From Streptomyces uncialis (GTDB taxonomy: Bacteria > Actinomycetota > Actinomycetes > Streptomycetales > Streptomycetaceae), in contig NZ_LFBV01000012.1 of the NCBI RefSeq assembly GCF_001905345.1, positions 175,522 through 239,521 of the forward strand: DNA of 64,000 nucleotides. The letters run 5' to 3'. The notes beneath the pieces were generated by a model, which did not search any database, was not told the DNA's origin, and saw nothing but the letters and a program-made list of their open reading frames with translations. Positions 15,753 through 23,057 of the stretch are shown in pieces (position 1 is the first letter of the stretch; each line of letters opens with the position of its first letter). Position numbers and translations under genes: made by a program.

Positions 15753-15889
15753 TCCGTGGCACACTCCTTCGTTCACTCACCCTTGAGCGAAGGAGTTGCC
15801 CGGAACGGGTCATCACACTGCGTACTTACCGCGGTGCCCGTCATGTCCGAATTACCCCGGTAATCCGTTGCCGGCGCCGGGCCAATTTT

Positions 15890-16402
15890 TCACTGTGCGT
15901 GACAAAGTGCCCGCGTGTCGGCAAGCATCCGGGCAAAGGAATCCAGCTCTGTCGTCATGTACCAACGCGCCGTGTCCCGCCCCCTGAGTGAGGCCGTGAA
16001 GGTGTAGCGTTCCGCAAACTCCCGCGCGCCCATGCCTAGTGCCAGTCGCACGCGCGTCCATGTTCGGATACCCACATGCACCTTGCCGCTCCGGACATTC
16101 GACCGACGCACCTTGACGACGGCAACCCCGTACGGGAAGCCAGCGTGACGGGCCTCAACTTCCGCTTGGCGGACGAAGGTTGGGACGCTTGGACGCTTCA
16201 CGTCCTTGCACTCAAGGACGAACGGCACCGCGTGCACATCACCCACATCGCGCGCACCCTCTTGGGCCGGTCGCCGGACGTTGTGAGCGTCGAACGGGTC
16301 AAGGAACTTGCCGTACTCATCCACAAGCCCTAGAACGGCGTTGAGGTAGTCGCGTACGTCGCTCTCCCACTGAGTCCCCTTGGCCTTGTTCGGGTTAGCC
16401 AC
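15890..16402 (-). CDS. PD-(D/E)XK endonuclease, Holliday-junction-resolvase-like
   Basis: 170 aa from the GTG at 16402 (VANPNKAKGTQWES), which overlaps the upstream 60-aa gene by 8 bp. Nuclease residues fit the PD-(D/E)XK fold: an early Glu (QWESDVRDYL), an Asp (GARDVGDVHAV), then E-x-K in FVLECKDVKR, followed by a Gln-bearing helix (FVRQAEVEARHAG). Small phage nucleases of this type resolve branched DNA before packaging or in recombination. Placement in the replication block supports that. The exact activity is inferred. Confidence 0.68.
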   Translation of the reverse strand: MANPNKAKGTQWESDVRDYLNAVLGLVDEYGKFLDPFDAHNVRRPAQEGARDVGDVHAVPFVLECKDVKRPSVPTFVRQAEVEARHAGFPYGVAVVKVRRSNVRSGKVHVGIRTWTRVRLALGMGAREFAERYTFTASLRGRDTARWYMTTELDSFARMLADTRALCHAQ

Positions 16403-16577
16403 GTCGGCACCACCGAACGTCAGCGCCACGACTGACCGCAGCAAAACAGGCACTCAAGTAGCGCTGCCAGTCAGCCCGTTGCCTCACGCTGGATGCGAGC
16501 CACACCGTGTCACCCTCCCCCATCTGCCGCACATCCCCCAGCGCGGGGGCAGCGTCGGCCCTGATCTCACGTTCCAT
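16395..16577 (-). CDS. small hypothetical phage protein (60 aa)
   Basis: The ATG at 16577 follows AAGGGGAGAC. The sequence starts MEREIRADAAPALGDVRQMG and ends in a helix with two Cys. No motif is recognised. It overlaps the nuclease start by 8 bp and begins just downstream of a palindrome copy, so it opens that transcription unit. Confidence 0.65.
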   Translation of the reverse strand: MEREIRADAAPALGDVRQMGEGDTVWLASSVRQRADWQRYLSACFAAVSRGADVRWCRRG

Positions 16578-16589
16578 GTCTCCCCTTTC

Positions 16590-16611
16590 CAGTGACTCAC
16601 GTGAGTCACTG
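16590..16611. promoter_or_regulatory. phage palindrome, copy 4
   Basis: Exact 22-bp copy, 12 bp before the 60-aa gene start and downstream of a hairpin terminator on the minus strand. Confidence 0.85.
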
Positions 16612-16618
16612 CCGGTAC

Positions 16619-16670
16619 GCCGAAGGGCCGGACAGCACCCAAGAGTTGGGAACCGTCCGGCCCTTTCGGC
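16619..16670 (-). terminator. hairpin terminator
   Basis: Arms GCCGAAGGGCCGGAC and GTCCGGCCCTTTCGGC with one bulge, just after the stop codon at 16675. Confidence 0.75.
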
Positions 16671-16674
16671 TTGC

Positions 16675-16953
16675 TCAGTCTTCGTGTCCGGGGTTGGCCA
16701 TGATGAGCCGCGCGTGTTCCGCGCTGATCCACTCAGTTCGCATGGTCCGGCGCTTCGTGAAACCACTCTCCGTGCCGGTCGGCTGGACCTTGAGCATGGG
16801 GCGAAGTCGTCCACCCTCAAGAACGGCCGTCACCTTTTCCACGTACGCGTCACTGACGCGCACCCGGTTCCCCTGCCGGGCCGCGTAGTTGATCAGGTCG
16901 CCGGGGTAAATCTCTTCCCCGGCGTAGTCGGTAACGACTCCCCGCTTACCCAA
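16675..16953 (-). CDS. small hypothetical phage protein (92 aa)
   Basis: A TTG start at 16953 (MGKRGVVTDYAGEEI) overlaps the end of the upstream 58-aa gene. The protein is beta-rich and basic (YPGDLINYAARQGNRVRVSD, VEKVTAVLEGGRL), suggesting a small nucleic-acid-binding fold of SH3 or KOW type. No family is recognised with certainty. It ends at a strong hairpin. Confidence 0.68.
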   Translation of the reverse strand: MGKRGVVTDYAGEEIYPGDLINYAARQGNRVRVSDAYVEKVTAVLEGGRLRPMLKVQPTGTESGFTKRRTMRTEWISAEHARLIMANPGHED

Positions 16954-17122
16954 TGTCGTACCCCTCTTCGTCGTTCACGCCGAAGCGCTTTCGTCTCTCA
17001 TGGATGACCGCCTTGCGGGCTTCGGGCGGAAAGCCCCACAGGGGCGACCGGACCGATTCGTCAGCCGCTTCGGCCAGCGCTGACGGCCAGTCGTGCGGGG
17101 CCCCTTCGTCAAGCTTGGGCAC
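16946..17122 (-). CDS. small hypothetical phage protein (58 aa)
   Basis: The GTG at 17122 follows TAGGGGCT and starts 6 bp after the gp3-like gene stop. The product is charged and ends EEGYDIG, with an Arg/Lys-rich helix (EARKAVIHERRKRFG). It overlaps the 92-aa gene. The sequence resembles a small DNA-associated phage protein, but no family is known. Confidence 0.62.
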   Translation of the reverse strand: MPKLDEGAPHDWPSALAEAADESVRSPLWGFPPEARKAVIHERRKRFGVNDEEGYDIG

Positions 17123-17127
17123 AGCCC

Positions 17128-17844
17128 CTACCGCTCATCCGTAATGGCTTCGTCGTAGGACTTGAGCACCTTGATCACGGGCTTGTAATAGCTGACGTTC
17201 AGCCCCTTGTTCTTCCCCTTCTTGATGGTGAACTCCACAAGCTCAAGGGTGAGTTCGGCCAGCGCGGGGCCGCCGATCGCGCCTAGGGCGTTCTCATACT
17301 CGTGCAGCACGGAAGCCATGACCCAACTTCCGGACTGGAACTTGAACACGCCAAGCTCCGGATCATCCGCCAGCCGGAACGTGACCGTGATGGAAGGGGA
17401 CGGGCCCATGAAGTCCTTCGCGGCTGCCTTGCGCTCCGCGAACAGTTCCGGGCAGTGGCACGCCATCCCCTTCTTCTCATCCGGGGAAAGGAACTTCGTC
17501 CCGTCACAGTGATGCACGAGCTTGTTGCGATTCCAGAGCTTGAGATCCGCGTAAATGGCTTCGGGGCCGTCGAGAATGACCGGCACGGTTTCCCGCTCCG
17601 TGAACACGTCGATGAAATTCTCCGATGTGCTTCCCTCGTTCTCGATCGGCTCACCCCCGAAGAGCTGAGCGACGGACTGAGCAACAACCATGTCGCCCGT
17701 GGTGATGCGCCACTCCGAAAGCGCTTCGGGAACGTCGTCCACCTGTCGGCCGGAATGGAACCGGCCCACGGTGTCATCGCTGAAATCCGGCTTCGGCTTC
17801 GGCTTCGCGTTCGGGTCGGTGTCGAAAATGGTCAGTAGCGACAT
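17128..17844 (-). CDS. phiC31 gp3-like recombination directionality factor
   Basis: 238 aa. The N-terminus (SLLTIFDTDPNAKPKPK, DFSDDTVGRFHSGRQ) and the central SITVTFRLADDPELG, FKFQSGSWVMASVLHE, ALAELTLELVEFT and KPVIKVLKSYDEAI resemble my recollection of the phiC31/phiBT1 gp3 family. Those proteins bind the serine integrase and switch it from integration to excision. A Cys/His set (HHCDGTKFL, ACHCPEL) may bind zinc. It lies in the replication block, as in phiC31, and is led by a palindrome copy, so excision would be induced with the lytic genes. The match is from memory of the family. Confidence 0.7.
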   Translation of the reverse strand: MSLLTIFDTDPNAKPKPKPDFSDDTVGRFHSGRQVDDVPEALSEWRITTGDMVVAQSVAQLFGGEPIENEGSTSENFIDVFTERETVPVILDGPEAIYADLKLWNRNKLVHHCDGTKFLSPDEKKGMACHCPELFAERKAAAKDFMGPSPSITVTFRLADDPELGVFKFQSGSWVMASVLHEYENALGAIGGPALAELTLELVEFTIKKGKNKGLNVSYYKPVIKVLKSYDEAITDER

Positions 17845-17903
17845 GCGTGGTTACTCCTCAGCGATACGGGATGACTGAGGGGCGAGCGGAAAGGACCACG
17901 GGT

Positions 17904-17925
17904 CAGTGACTCACGTGAGTCACTG
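17904..17925. promoter_or_regulatory. phage palindrome, copy 5
   Basis: Exact 22-bp copy between the RecB-like nuclease stop (17980) and the gp3-like gene start (17844). Confidence 0.85.
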
Positions 17926-17979
17926 GGGTCAACCTTCGGCCCGCCCCTCCTGTGTGGCCTAGAGCGGGTCGGTTCCCCG

Positions 17980-18819
17980 CTACTTGGCGCGGCGCTGAGT
18001 GCCTGTCACCAGACTGCCTACGCTCTTGGCGATAGCGCGCCCAAGAACGGTCTTGGACATGATCCGGTCCCAATCGAAAATCCGGCGCAACGCAAGGAAG
18101 ACGGAATAGACCTCTTCATCCACGCGCACCGGCTTGAACTCCCACAGGTCCGGCGTGATGTGGAGAACGGCCGCGCCATCGAATTCCGGCATGGGCTCAC
18201 TCTCGCCGTCCGGGGAGATGATCCGGTCCGCGTTGGCATACGCGCTCATCTGTAGCGCCACATCGGCGTATGTGGCCTTGCTGGTCTTCCAATCGACCAT
18301 GAGCAGATGCGGCACCCCGGACCGGTCGGGAGTCGGCTTGCCTTCGCCGTCCAGCCATACCGTGAGAACGGCATCGAAGCTTCCGGCGTAGCTGTGAGCG
18401 TCCGACCATGCCACATCTTCCGCCCGCTCAAGACGGGGGTTCACGGCCTCAAGGAAAGCGGCGAAATGCACGCGGTAGGGCTCAAGGTCCGGGTGGACAC
18501 TGCCGACGTACTCACCCCTGATCATGCGCTCAAACAGGTCGTGCGCCTTGCTGCCCACGTCGGCACGGAGCTTCGTGTACCGGCGCGCGGCCCCCTTGAG
18601 GTAGTCGATAGCGCCTTGCCGGTCGCGCTCCGCCATCTGAGCCACGAACGGCAGCGCGTCAACGGCAAGTTCAGCCGTCATCTTGGCTGCCCAAAACATC
18701 AGAAAAGGCTTGGGCAGCATCCCCACGACGGCCGTAACGCCGGGGACCTTGATCTCAGGGCGTTCGGGGTGGATATAGAAGCGGGTGCCCCCGCGCTGGA
18801 TTGTGCGTACGCGTCCCAC
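17980..18819 (-). CDS. RecB/Cas4-like PD-(D/E)XK exonuclease
   Basis: 279 aa from the GTG at 18819, after AAGGGGAGACGC. The nuclease core shows GSFDAVLTV, then LLMVDWKTSKAT (the D-x-K pair) and ALQMSAYANAD (the Q-x3-Y helix), the pattern of RecB-family/Cas4-like exonucleases. An upstream His (GSKAHDLFERMIRGEY) fits motif I. Phage enzymes of this class process DNA ends for recombination. No Cys cluster for an Fe-S site is visible. Located upstream of the gp3-like gene in the early replication region. Confidence 0.78.
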   Translation of the reverse strand: MGRVRTIQRGGTRFYIHPERPEIKVPGVTAVVGMLPKPFLMFWAAKMTAELAVDALPFVAQMAERDRQGAIDYLKGAARRYTKLRADVGSKAHDLFERMIRGEYVGSVHPDLEPYRVHFAAFLEAVNPRLERAEDVAWSDAHSYAGSFDAVLTVWLDGEGKPTPDRSGVPHLLMVDWKTSKATYADVALQMSAYANADRIISPDGESEPMPEFDGAAVLHITPDLWEFKPVRVDEEVYSVFLALRRIFDWDRIMSKTVLGRAIAKSVGSLVTGTQRRAK

Positions 18820-18889
18820 GCGTCTCCCCTTCGGGTAGGTGATCTGACACCTACGGGGGAGCGTGAGAGTTGCCGTGCCCCGTGAAGGC

Positions 18890-18913
18890 CCCTGTACGGC
18901 CGTCTGCGGGCAC
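18890..18913 (-). promoter_or_regulatory. conserved phage promoter-like motif
   Basis: Minus strand GTGCCCGCAGACGGCCGTAC followed by AGGG. It starts 7 bp after the hairpin at 18920-18946 and lies about 70 bp before the RecB-like gene start. Near-identical copies are at 4912-4935 and 19422-19445. Confidence 0.55.
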
Positions 18914-18919
18914 GAGAAA

Positions 18920-18946
18920 GCCCCCGGACCCTGAGAGTCCGGGGGC
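18920..18946 (-). terminator. intrinsic terminator
   Basis: A 10-bp perfect stem GCCCCCGGAC / GTCCGGGGGC, followed on the minus strand by TTTCTC, 14 bp after the stop codon at 18961. Confidence 0.88.
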
Positions 18947-18960
18947 AGCCTGTGAGGCGC

Positions 18961-19335
18961 TTACACGGCCTTCCAGCCGCGTGCCTTCAAGTTCGCGTGC
19001 ACGTCGCCCCATCGGCTCACCAGTGCCGTGAGCTGTTCCGGGGAAGCGGGGGCACCCACGTGAAGTTGCCGACCGCCCCAGTAGCCATCGATCTCAGCGG
19101 ACTTCTGCTCTTCGTCCACGTGCACGATGTACACGGCATCGTGGTACCACACGCTGAGAACGAGAGTGCCCGTGCGGGTGACGTACGGGGGGTGTTCCCG
19201 GTAGAGCGGGGGCACAGCCCCGGACACCAGCGAGAAAACGGCGTTCACGTGCTCTTGAGGGAGCGTCATTGCGTAGCGTCCGGTCGTGGCACCGTGCGGA
19301 ATCCTGGGGTCCTGAGTGCGCGTCCTGGGGGGCAT
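18961..19335 (-). CDS. hypothetical phage protein (124 aa)
   Basis: The ATG at 19335 follows ACGGAGGATCGA. An upstream in-frame extension to 19617 would cross a terminator and promoter motif and is rejected. The protein is mostly beta-rich with aromatic residues (TLVLSVWYHDAVYIVHVDEE), then a helix (SPEQLTALVSRWGDVHANL). No family is recognised. It is a single-gene unit between its own promoter-like motif and its own terminator. Confidence 0.7.
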   Translation of the reverse strand: MPPRTRTQDPRIPHGATTGRYAMTLPQEHVNAVFSLVSGAVPPLYREHPPYVTRTGTLVLSVWYHDAVYIVHVDEEQKSAEIDGYWGGRQLHVGAPASPEQLTALVSRWGDVHANLKARGWKAV

Positions 19336-19421
19336 TCGATCCTCCGTGTGGTCGGTGTGTGCTGTTCGGTGGGGAGAAAGTACCGCGCTGAGCCGTTGCA
19401 CGGAACCCCCTGCCCGGAAGT

Positions 19422-19445
19422 CCCTGTACGGCCGTCTACGGGCAC
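19422..19445 (-). promoter_or_regulatory. conserved phage promoter-like motif
   Basis: Minus strand GTGCCCGTAGACGGCCGTAC followed by AGGG, directly downstream of the hairpin at 19451-19484 and ~87 bp before the 124-aa gene start. Confidence 0.55.
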
Positions 19446-19450
19446 GAGAG

Positions 19451-19484
19451 AGCCCCACCCGACCAACGGGGGCCGGATGGGGCT
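19451..19484 (-). terminator. hairpin terminator
   Basis: An 11-bp stem on the minus strand (AGCCCCATCCG / CGGGTGGGGCT, one G-U pair), then CTCTCTC. It ends the 19541-20220 gene pair. Confidence 0.72.
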
Positions 19485-19540
19485 GGCAGGCGCTCAGATG
19501 GTCGCTCAGGGGCTTCGGAAGTCGTCCTGACGGAGCACAC

Positions 19541-19858
19541 TCAAAGGTGGGCTGTCTGGTGCCGGTCGGTCGCCAGCGTGAAAATCCCCTGCTTGAGAAG
19601 CTGGGGTTCCGAGACACCTTCCCGGATAAGGGTGTTGCGCACTTTCACGCACGCGTCACACACGGGCGACTTCACAGAACGGTGCAGCGCTTCCGGATCG
19701 AAATCGGGGTTGTACACCGCCCGTCCGTCCACCCTGATCACGTCGGGCGGAAGTCCGGTCAGCGGGTCAATCCGAATCGTGCATACACAGTCGGGGCACT
19801 CCGTGAATTCCGCCTTGCAGTCCGCGCAAGCGAAGAGCGCCATAATCTCGCCGGTCAC
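19541..19858 (-). CDS. zinc-ribbon-like hypothetical protein (105 aa)
   Basis: The GTG at 19858 overlaps the upstream stop (GTGA). An internal ATG at 19843 is an alternative. Four or more Cys occur in pairs: FACADCKAEF, ECPDCVCTI and a later VCDACVKV, so a small zinc-ribbon fold is likely. The C-terminal half is helical and basic. It may bind nucleic acid or protein. No specific family recognised. Confidence 0.68.
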   Translation of the reverse strand: MTGEIMALFACADCKAEFTECPDCVCTIRIDPLTGLPPDVIRVDGRAVYNPDFDPEALHRSVKSPVCDACVKVRNTLIREGVSEPQLLKQGIFTLATDRHQTAHL

Positions 19859-20220
19859 CGGTCCCCTCCGTTCTCGTTCCGCTCTTCAAAGCGGACGCAC
19901 GTTTCCGCATCGTCACCGAAGACGTACACGGTGCCCGCGCTCTGAATGCCGGTCACCGTGACGCCCCGGGATTCCCCGCGCTCCTCAAGGGGTTCGCCGC
20001 CTTCCCATGCGGTCCGTAGGGCGTCGATGTGCTCACCAGTCCACTGAGCCATCATGCGGAAACCCAACGCGTCGTTCGAGTGAGTCGCCTTCCTGGCCCC
20101 CTCTTCGCAACGCTCTTTCTCGATTTGCAGCGTCGTGAGAAGTCCGTTCAGTTGCTCGTACGAGTAGTCCAGCGTCATGCGTCGCATGTGCCGTTGGTCG
20201 CCGTTGTCGGCCATTCCCAT
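19855..20220 (-). CDS. hypothetical phage protein (121 aa)
   Basis: The ATG at 20220 follows GAGGAGGGGG. The N-terminal half is helical and charged (LNGLLTTLQIEKERCEEGARK, split here as a coiled-coil-like stretch). The C-terminal half has a short beta segment (GTVYVFGDDAETCVRF). It opens a two-gene unit led by a palindrome copy. No function is recognised. Confidence 0.68.
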   Translation of the reverse strand: MGMADNGDQRHMRRMTLDYSYEQLNGLLTTLQIEKERCEEGARKATHSNDALGFRMMAQWTGEHIDALRTAWEGGEPLEERGESRGVTVTGIQSAGTVYVFGDDAETCVRFEERNENGGDR

Positions 20221-20240
20221 GGATACCCCCTCCTCCTCGG

Positions 20241-20262
20241 CAGTGACTCACGTGAGTCACTG
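20241..20262. promoter_or_regulatory. phage palindrome, copy 6
   Basis: Exact 22-bp copy, 21 bp before the 121-aa gene and downstream of the hairpin at 20274-20312. Confidence 0.85.
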
Positions 20263-20273
20263 GTCTGTGAGCA

Positions 20274-20312
20274 GGAACCCCCGGCCCTTGCGGTGAAGAG
20301 TCCGGGGGTTCC
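20274..20312 (-). terminator. hairpin terminator
   Basis: An 11-bp stem GGAACCCCCGG / CCGGGGGTTCC, just after the stop codon at 20324. Confidence 0.75.
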
Positions 20313-20323
20313 CTGGTTGCCGG

Positions 20324-22009
20324 TCAGTTGCTCTTGGGTGCCTTCTTCATTTCCTTGCGAAGGTCCGACAGAAGTTCTTCAAGGTCTGCCAGCGCATCAT
20401 CCTGCGCCTTCGTGTCCTCAATGGCGCGCGCTGCCTTCAATTGCGACTTGAAGCCGGTCATCACGCGCTTGGCGTACGCGGCCCGCATTTCCTTGGGCGT
20501 CTTCTCCGCTTCCCCGCCGTTCAGGGTGGCTTCCGCTTCTTCCTCGGAGAGGTCGCCAGCCTTGACCGCCTCTTCGATCCTTGCCGCTTGGAGCGCCTTG
20601 CGTTCCCGATTTTCCTTGGCCGTCTCGGCGCGGGTCTTCTTCGGCAACGGCTTCTCGTGCTTGTCGTAGTACGCGTGGATGGCGTCCGAAGGCTTGAGAT
20701 CCGGGTACGCCTCAAACATCTTCTTGTACTTCGCACGCTCTACGGTAAGCGAGTCGGCTTCCGCGTCATCCTTCGGCGTTTCGGTGTCCAGCCAGCGGAC
20801 GTACAGAACGCTGACATCGACGATCGCGTTGCGCTGCTGCTTCTTGAGCTGACCGATAGAGGCCCGGATCACGTCCGCGTTCTCGTCTTCCCCCTCCGGG
20901 GGCAGCGCCTCAAGTACGCCGTTCCAGACCAGCGCGGCAGCGTCGCGGGAAGCCTGCCGACGGGCCCCAAGGTCCGGGTCTTCCATTTCGTCAAGAATGG
21001 AAGTCCGCATCTTGAAGATGGTTTCAGCGATCTTCAACGCGCCATTGAATTCGTTGGCGGCAACTTCCTTGACCAGTTCCCGGCCCTGAACAATGAGTTC
21101 CGGGATGCCCTTGACCTTCATGGGGTCTTTGGTCTCACGAGTGACGACATCCGTTCCCTTCGGCTTGCCCGCCTTCGCCTTGTCCGCCTTCGCCTTGTCC
21201 AGCTCAGCGTTCTTGACCGTGCCTTCCTTCTCGGCACGAAGAGTGGCCTTGAGGGCAGCCGCGCCGGTACCGGTGATCTTGTTCGTTTCCTTCGTGATGG
21301 TGTCCGTCAGCTCCTTCGCCGCTTCCTCCTTGCCCTCAAGGATCAGCGAAGGCAGACGCTCGATACTGCTTCGGATTTCCACAGCGGCCTTTTCCTGAGC
21401 GGCCTTGTCCATTCCCTTTGCAACCATGTTCTTTTCCGCCTTCTCTTCGGTGGTGGGTACTGTGGTCTTCACGGAGACCGTACGATCCAGACCGGGAATT
21501 GAAACTTGAGTTTCGGTCACCTCAACGCGCCCGGCCGGAACAAGGGGGCTGCACTTGACGCACAGCTCAAGATTCGGCTTCTGCTCACTGGCCTTGCCCC
21601 ACGACTGGATGGGGTTCTTCGTACGGGTGGCGCAGTACGGAATATTGCGCCCCGTCGCGGTTGCGGAGTTCTTGAGTGCGTGGATGGTGTCGGACCCCGG
21701 GACGGCACCGACTCGAACATCTCCCCGAACCTGACTGAGCTTGAGCTTTGTTGCAGCCACCTTGTCCCCCTCGTTGACGTTTTCGCGCTTGGCGATTTCA
21801 GCGCTTTCGCGCTCCATGATCTTCCAGCAAGAGCCGCACGGCCTGTAATCAAGCGTGTCGCTGGCGTCGATGTACCGACTACCGGGCATCATCAGTCGAC
21901 CGCAAATGGATTCGTCATTGCCCCGACTGAAGTGGGCCGACTTGCCCTTGCCGATGACACAGAAGGACCGGGAAGGGGCTTCGTCCAACCAGCGCTGAAC
22001 CTCGTTCAC
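20324..22009 (-). CDS. large unknown phage protein (561 aa), candidate phiC31-type repressor
   Basis: The GTG at 22009 follows AAGGGGCAG. Starting at 22090 would read through a palindrome. The N-terminal ~190 residues carry Cys pairs (ICGRLM, PCGSCWKIM, LCVKCSPLV) that suggest zinc binding. The remainder is long, charged and helical, with a Lys/Ala-rich linker (DKAKADKAKAGKPKG) and probable coiled coils. Position supports a repressor role: it stands between the late genes and the early replication genes, with palindromes both upstream (22093) and downstream (20241), as I recall for phiC31 c. Internal ATG/GTG codons could allow shorter isoforms. I see no clear helix-turn-helix, so this remains a hypothesis. 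A structural or DNA-processing role is also possible. Confidence 0.6.
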   Translation of the reverse strand: MNEVQRWLDEAPSRSFCVIGKGKSAHFSRGNDESICGRLMMPGSRYIDASDTLDYRPCGSCWKIMERESAEIAKRENVNEGDKVAATKLKLSQVRGDVRVGAVPGSDTIHALKNSATATGRNIPYCATRTKNPIQSWGKASEQKPNLELCVKCSPLVPAGRVEVTETQVSIPGLDRTVSVKTTVPTTEEKAEKNMVAKGMDKAAQEKAAVEIRSSIERLPSLILEGKEEAAKELTDTITKETNKITGTGAAALKATLRAEKEGTVKNAELDKAKADKAKAGKPKGTDVVTRETKDPMKVKGIPELIVQGRELVKEVAANEFNGALKIAETIFKMRTSILDEMEDPDLGARRQASRDAAALVWNGVLEALPPEGEDENADVIRASIGQLKKQQRNAIVDVSVLYVRWLDTETPKDDAEADSLTVERAKYKKMFEAYPDLKPSDAIHAYYDKHEKPLPKKTRAETAKENRERKALQAARIEEAVKAGDLSEEEAEATLNGGEAEKTPKEMRAAYAKRVMTGFKSQLKAARAIEDTKAQDDALADLEELLSDLRKEMKKAPKSN

Positions 22010-22092
22010 TGTCTGCCCCTTCGCCCCCGGCCCCACCCTGTGCGGTGCCTTGCGGGGCCAACAATGACATACGCGCACACGGGCACGCAAGG

Positions 22093-22114
22093 CAGTGACT
22101 CACGTGAGTCACTG
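22093..22114. promoter_or_regulatory. phage palindrome, copy 7
   Basis: Exact 22-bp copy, 83 bp before the 561-aa gene start and downstream of a hairpin terminator. Confidence 0.85.
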
Positions 22115-22130
22115 GTCTGGACGCACGAAA

Positions 22131-22162
22131 GCCCCCCACCTGCATGTTCGCAGATGAGGGGC
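22131..22162 (-). terminator. hairpin terminator
   Basis: A 13-bp stem on the minus strand (GCCCCTCATCTGC / GCAGGTGGGGGGC, with G-U pairs), followed by TTTC, 25 bp after the dNMP kinase stop codon. Confidence 0.72.
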
Positions 22163-22187
22163 ACGTACATTCGATCGTGACAGACGC

Positions 22188-22751
22188 TCAGATCAGCGCG
22201 TCGGCAAGGGTGTTGAGGTCTTCGACCGTGCCCGCGTTGGCCATGGTCGCATCGGTAGGGAAGCCGTCTAGGGCCGTCTCGCTCACATGGTCGGCTGGCC
22301 GGTCGCTGACGCCGGGGCGCACGATCCTGACCAGCCGGAACCCCCGCGTCGATAGGGCTTCCGCCTCATTGGGATGACGGCAGTCGGTCACCACCACGGG
22401 GAGGTTCCACGTGTCGGCCACGCTCACCTTGTCCAGCGCGATACTGAGCCAGCGATCGGGGTCTTGATCGCGTAGCGCCTGCCCGGTCCGCTGTAGAGCG
22501 CGCCGGACTTCCGGGAACCGATCCTTGGCCGTCTCCCATCCGTAGCGCTCCACAACGGCACTCAGTCGCGTCGGCAGGGGCTCAAAGCCGGACGGTTCAT
22601 AGGCAACGATCGGATCGATACTCAGGGCCAGCGACTTGAGCGGGTCAGCGAACGCTACGCGGGTGTAGGCGTACCGCCACATCAGCCGTGCCGCCACCGT
22701 GTCCTTTCCGGACCGGGCACGGCCAATGAGTGCGATATGCGGGTACCTCAT
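22188..22751 (-). CDS. deoxynucleoside monophosphate kinase
   Basis: 187 aa. A P-loop lies at the N-terminus (IGRARSGKDTVAARL). VVVTDCRHPNEAEAL resembles the nucleotide-handling segment of phage dNMP kinases, and a lid-like Arg region (RRALQRTGQALRDQDPDRW) is present. Phage dNMP kinases make dNTP precursors during infection. phiC31-like phages carry one near the end of the late genes, which is where this gene lies. The call rests on the P-loop and context. Confidence 0.8.
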   Translation of the reverse strand: MRYPHIALIGRARSGKDTVAARLMWRYAYTRVAFADPLKSLALSIDPIVAYEPSGFEPLPTRLSAVVERYGWETAKDRFPEVRRALQRTGQALRDQDPDRWLSIALDKVSVADTWNLPVVVTDCRHPNEAEALSTRGFRLVRIVRPGVSDRPADHVSETALDGFPTDATMANAGTVEDLNTLADALI

Positions 22752-22808
22752 GCGGGGTTACCTCCCACGGCTAGACGACTTCCCTAGCCATGAGAGCGCC
22801 CCAGTTGC

Positions 22809-23033
22809 CTACGGCTGGTACTTCCGGGCGCGTACGACAAGCCCTGTGGCTTCCAGCGCGTCAAGGGTCTTGGCGTTCTCCACACGCTGTACTGCCTCAC
22901 CGGTGCCGAGAACGGCCGCAGCAATGCCGAGAATGAGAGCGGACGGCAGCGACGGCATGTAATGCGCGGTCAGCGCGAGAACGGCCGTCAGTACGGCGTA
23001 AAGGCGGGTGGCGTGCTCTTTGGCAAAGGTCAT
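22809..23033 (-). CDS. holin-like membrane protein (74 aa)
   Basis: Two hydrophobic segments are visible (LYAVLTAVLALTAHYM and ALILGIAAAVLGTGEAV) with a charged C-terminal tail ending VRARKYQP. It begins 25 bp downstream of the endolysin gene. Small two-TM proteins next to the endolysin are usual actinophage holins, which open the membrane for the lysin. An 80-aa TM protein at 25106 is a second candidate. Confidence 0.75.
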   Translation of the reverse strand: MTFAKEHATRLYAVLTAVLALTAHYMPSLPSALILGIAAAVLGTGEAVQRVENAKTLDALEATGLVVRARKYQP

Positions 23034-23057
23034 TCGGGTTTCTCCTTGTGTCGGGTG

